Assembly (NCBI GenBank): GCA_020436865.1 | Contig: JAGQXA010000933.1 | Coordinates: 1-6,438 of the forward strand | DNA: 6,438 nucleotides | Origin: Saprospiraceae bacterium | Lineage (GTDB): Bacteria; Bacteroidota; Bacteroidia; Chitinophagales; Saprospiraceae | Direction of reading: 5' to 3' | Shown here: positions 5,641-6,438 of the stretch, piece by piece | Layout of the letters: each line of letters opens with the position of its first letter | Numbering within the stretch: the first letter of the stretch is position 1 | Translations under genes and position numbers: made by a program | Notes under the pieces: model-generated | Databases searched by the model: none | What the model was told of the DNA's origin: nothing | What the model saw: only the letters and a program-made list of their open reading frames with translations

Positions 5641-6369
5641 GTGGGAAAAACGGTCAAACCGTACCAAGCCGACGGCAGCAAGAAAGAACAAGTGTCGAAG
5701 ATGTTTGACAACATCGCTCCGAGCTACGACCTGCTGAACCGTTTGTTGTCGTTGGGCATCGATCGCTCCTGGCGGAAGAAGGCCATCCGGCTGCTCGATC
5801 CGGCGAAGGCCAAAACGGTGCTCGACGTGGCGACCGGTACGGCCGACGTGGCGATCGAGATCGCCCGGCAGTTGAAGCCGGAGAAGATCATCGGAGTAGA
5901 CATCGCCCAGCAGATGCTCGAGATCGGCCGGGAGAAAGTAAGCAAGCGCGGGCTCGCGGAAGTGATCGAGTTGCAGCTAGGCGATTCGGAAAATCTGCCT
6001 TTTGAAAGCAATACCTTCGACGCAATCACCGTTGCATTTGGCGTAAGGAATTTCGAAGATCTGGGCAAGGGCTTGTCGGAAATGCAGCGCGTGCTGAAAC
6101 CCGGCGGAAAGTTAGTCGTTCTCGAGTTCTCCAGGCCCCGGATCTTTCCCTTCAAACAGCTCTTTAACCTGTATTTTCGATACCTATTGCCGTTGATCGG
6201 GCGGTTGACTTCCAAGGATCCCAAGGCTTATTCCTATCTATACGAGTCGGTGCAGGCCTTTCCAGACCGGGAGAACTTCGTGACCGAGCTTGGCAAAGCA
6301 GGTTATACGGAAGCCAGCTATCGCCCCTTGACCCTCGGCATTTGCTCTATTTATTCGGCCAGTAAATAA
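5641..6369 (+). CDS. ubiE: Demethylmenaquinone methyltransferase (UbiE/MenG)
   Basis: This SAM-dependent methyltransferase converts demethylmenaquinone to menaquinone, the last step of the pathway. Most Bacteroidota use only menaquinone, so menG is the functionally apt name. The 242 residues match the family's usual length. Visible in order: the N-terminal signature MFDNIAPSYDLLNRLLSLGI then DRSWR (21-45), SAM motif I LDVATGTAD (61-69), the acidic motif GVDIAQQMLE (85-94) that holds the ribose, GDSENLPF (114-121), VAFGVRNFED (131-140), and the second family signature RVLKPGGKLVVLEFS (150-164). Start: GTG at 5641. The resulting N-terminus MGKTVKPYQ...KKEQVSKMFDNI aligns with what I recall of Bacteroidota homologues, and the next in-frame ATG (5701, M21) would remove conserved residues. 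There is no Shine-Dalgarno sequence. It has its own promoter at 5586-5593 and is followed after 10 bases by the next gene, suggesting an operon. Confidence 0.95.
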   Translation: MGKTVKPYQADGSKKEQVSKMFDNIAPSYDLLNRLLSLGIDRSWRKKAIRLLDPAKAKTVLDVATGTADVAIEIARQLKPEKIIGVDIAQQMLEIGREKVSKRGLAEVIELQLGDSENLPFESNTFDAITVAFGVRNFEDLGKGLSEMQRVLKPGGKLVVLEFSRPRIFPFKQLFNLYFRYLLPLIGRLTSKDPKAYSYLYESVQAFPDRENFVTELGKAGYTEASYRPLTLGICSIYSASK

Positions 6370-6379
6370 CCATTAATCG

Positions 6380-6438
6380 ATGACGCGTACTTTTTCGCTT
6401 GTTCTGACCGGACTATTCCTTTGTCTGACCTTTGCCGC
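6380..6438 (+). CDS. Start of an exported protein, probably PorT-like (type IX secretion), 3' part missing
   Basis: An ATG at 6380, ten bases after the ubiE stop, opens a frame that runs to the window edge. The 19 full codons give MTRTFSLVLTGLFLCLTFA, a clear signal-peptide start (one Arg, then a hydrophobic core). C15 could in principle be a lipobox cysteine, but the residues around it (LFLCL) fit poorly. In many Bacteroidota genomes, as I recall, ubiE is followed directly by porT, an outer-membrane beta-barrel protein needed for type IX secretion and gliding. That synteny, plus the signal peptide, is the whole case for the name. No diagnostic PorT residue is inside the window. Likely co-transcribed with ubiE. 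Confidence 0.5.
   Translation, partial: MTRTFSLVLTGLFLCLTFA

Noticed and set aside
5724..6224. A 166-codon minus-strand open frame opposite ubiE
   Set aside because: It is entirely antisense to ubiE, which has all its family motifs; the translation has none.
1..6438. Mobile elements, CRISPR arrays, tRNA or rRNA genes
   Set aside because: I saw no transposase, no regularly spaced repeats and no tRNA-like or rRNA sequence. Gene content is housekeeping throughout.

Overview
The window looks like a piece of core chromosome from a member of the Bacteroidota. The evidence is the GyrA sequence (with the family's RVFEIPE and MGRATQGVR segments), two exact copies of the Bacteroidota -7 promoter box TAnnTTTG (both read TATCTTTG followed by C), the general lack of Shine-Dalgarno sequences, and a menaquinone methyltransferase gene followed by a probable porT-like gene. 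The DNA is visibly GC-rich for the phylum. A marine, higher-GC lineage such as the Saprospiria is possible, but this cannot be settled from one window.

Layout, left to right. (1) 1-230, minus strand: the first 76 codons of a TRAP-transporter small permease (DctQ-like), cut by the window edge, with an unusually good ribosome binding site. (2) 289-329: a strong intrinsic terminator built on a perfect 34-bp palindrome, serving the next gene. (3) 352-1689, minus: a secreted tetratricopeptide-repeat protein. (4) 1690-1981: a 292-bp linker without a gene but rich in inverted repeats, including a near-perfect stem of about 20 bp and a probable gyrA terminator. (5) 1982-4546, minus: complete gyrA, with quinolone-sensitive residues and a variant GyrA-box. 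(6) 4547-4757: a divergent promoter region holding the gyrA promoter, a leader of about 145 nt with a hairpin at its 5' end, and a possible 29-codon upstream reading frame. (7) 4758-5573, plus: a DUF1295 integral membrane protein. (8) 5574-5640: a short gap with an exact promoter. (9) 5641-6369, plus: ubiE/menG, starting with GTG. (10) 6380-6438, plus: the start of an exported protein, probably PorT-like, cut by the right edge.

The genes do not form one pathway. GyrA is half of DNA gyrase. UbiE/MenG performs the last step of menaquinone synthesis. The gene after ubiE probably serves the type IX secretion machinery. The TRAP subunit belongs to a solute-uptake operon that continues leftwards out of view. 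I see no mobile element, CRISPR array, tRNA, rRNA or defence gene, and no convincing new multi-gene system. The points most worth a second look are non-coding: the long inverted repeat between gyrA and the TPR gene, and the structured gyrA leader.
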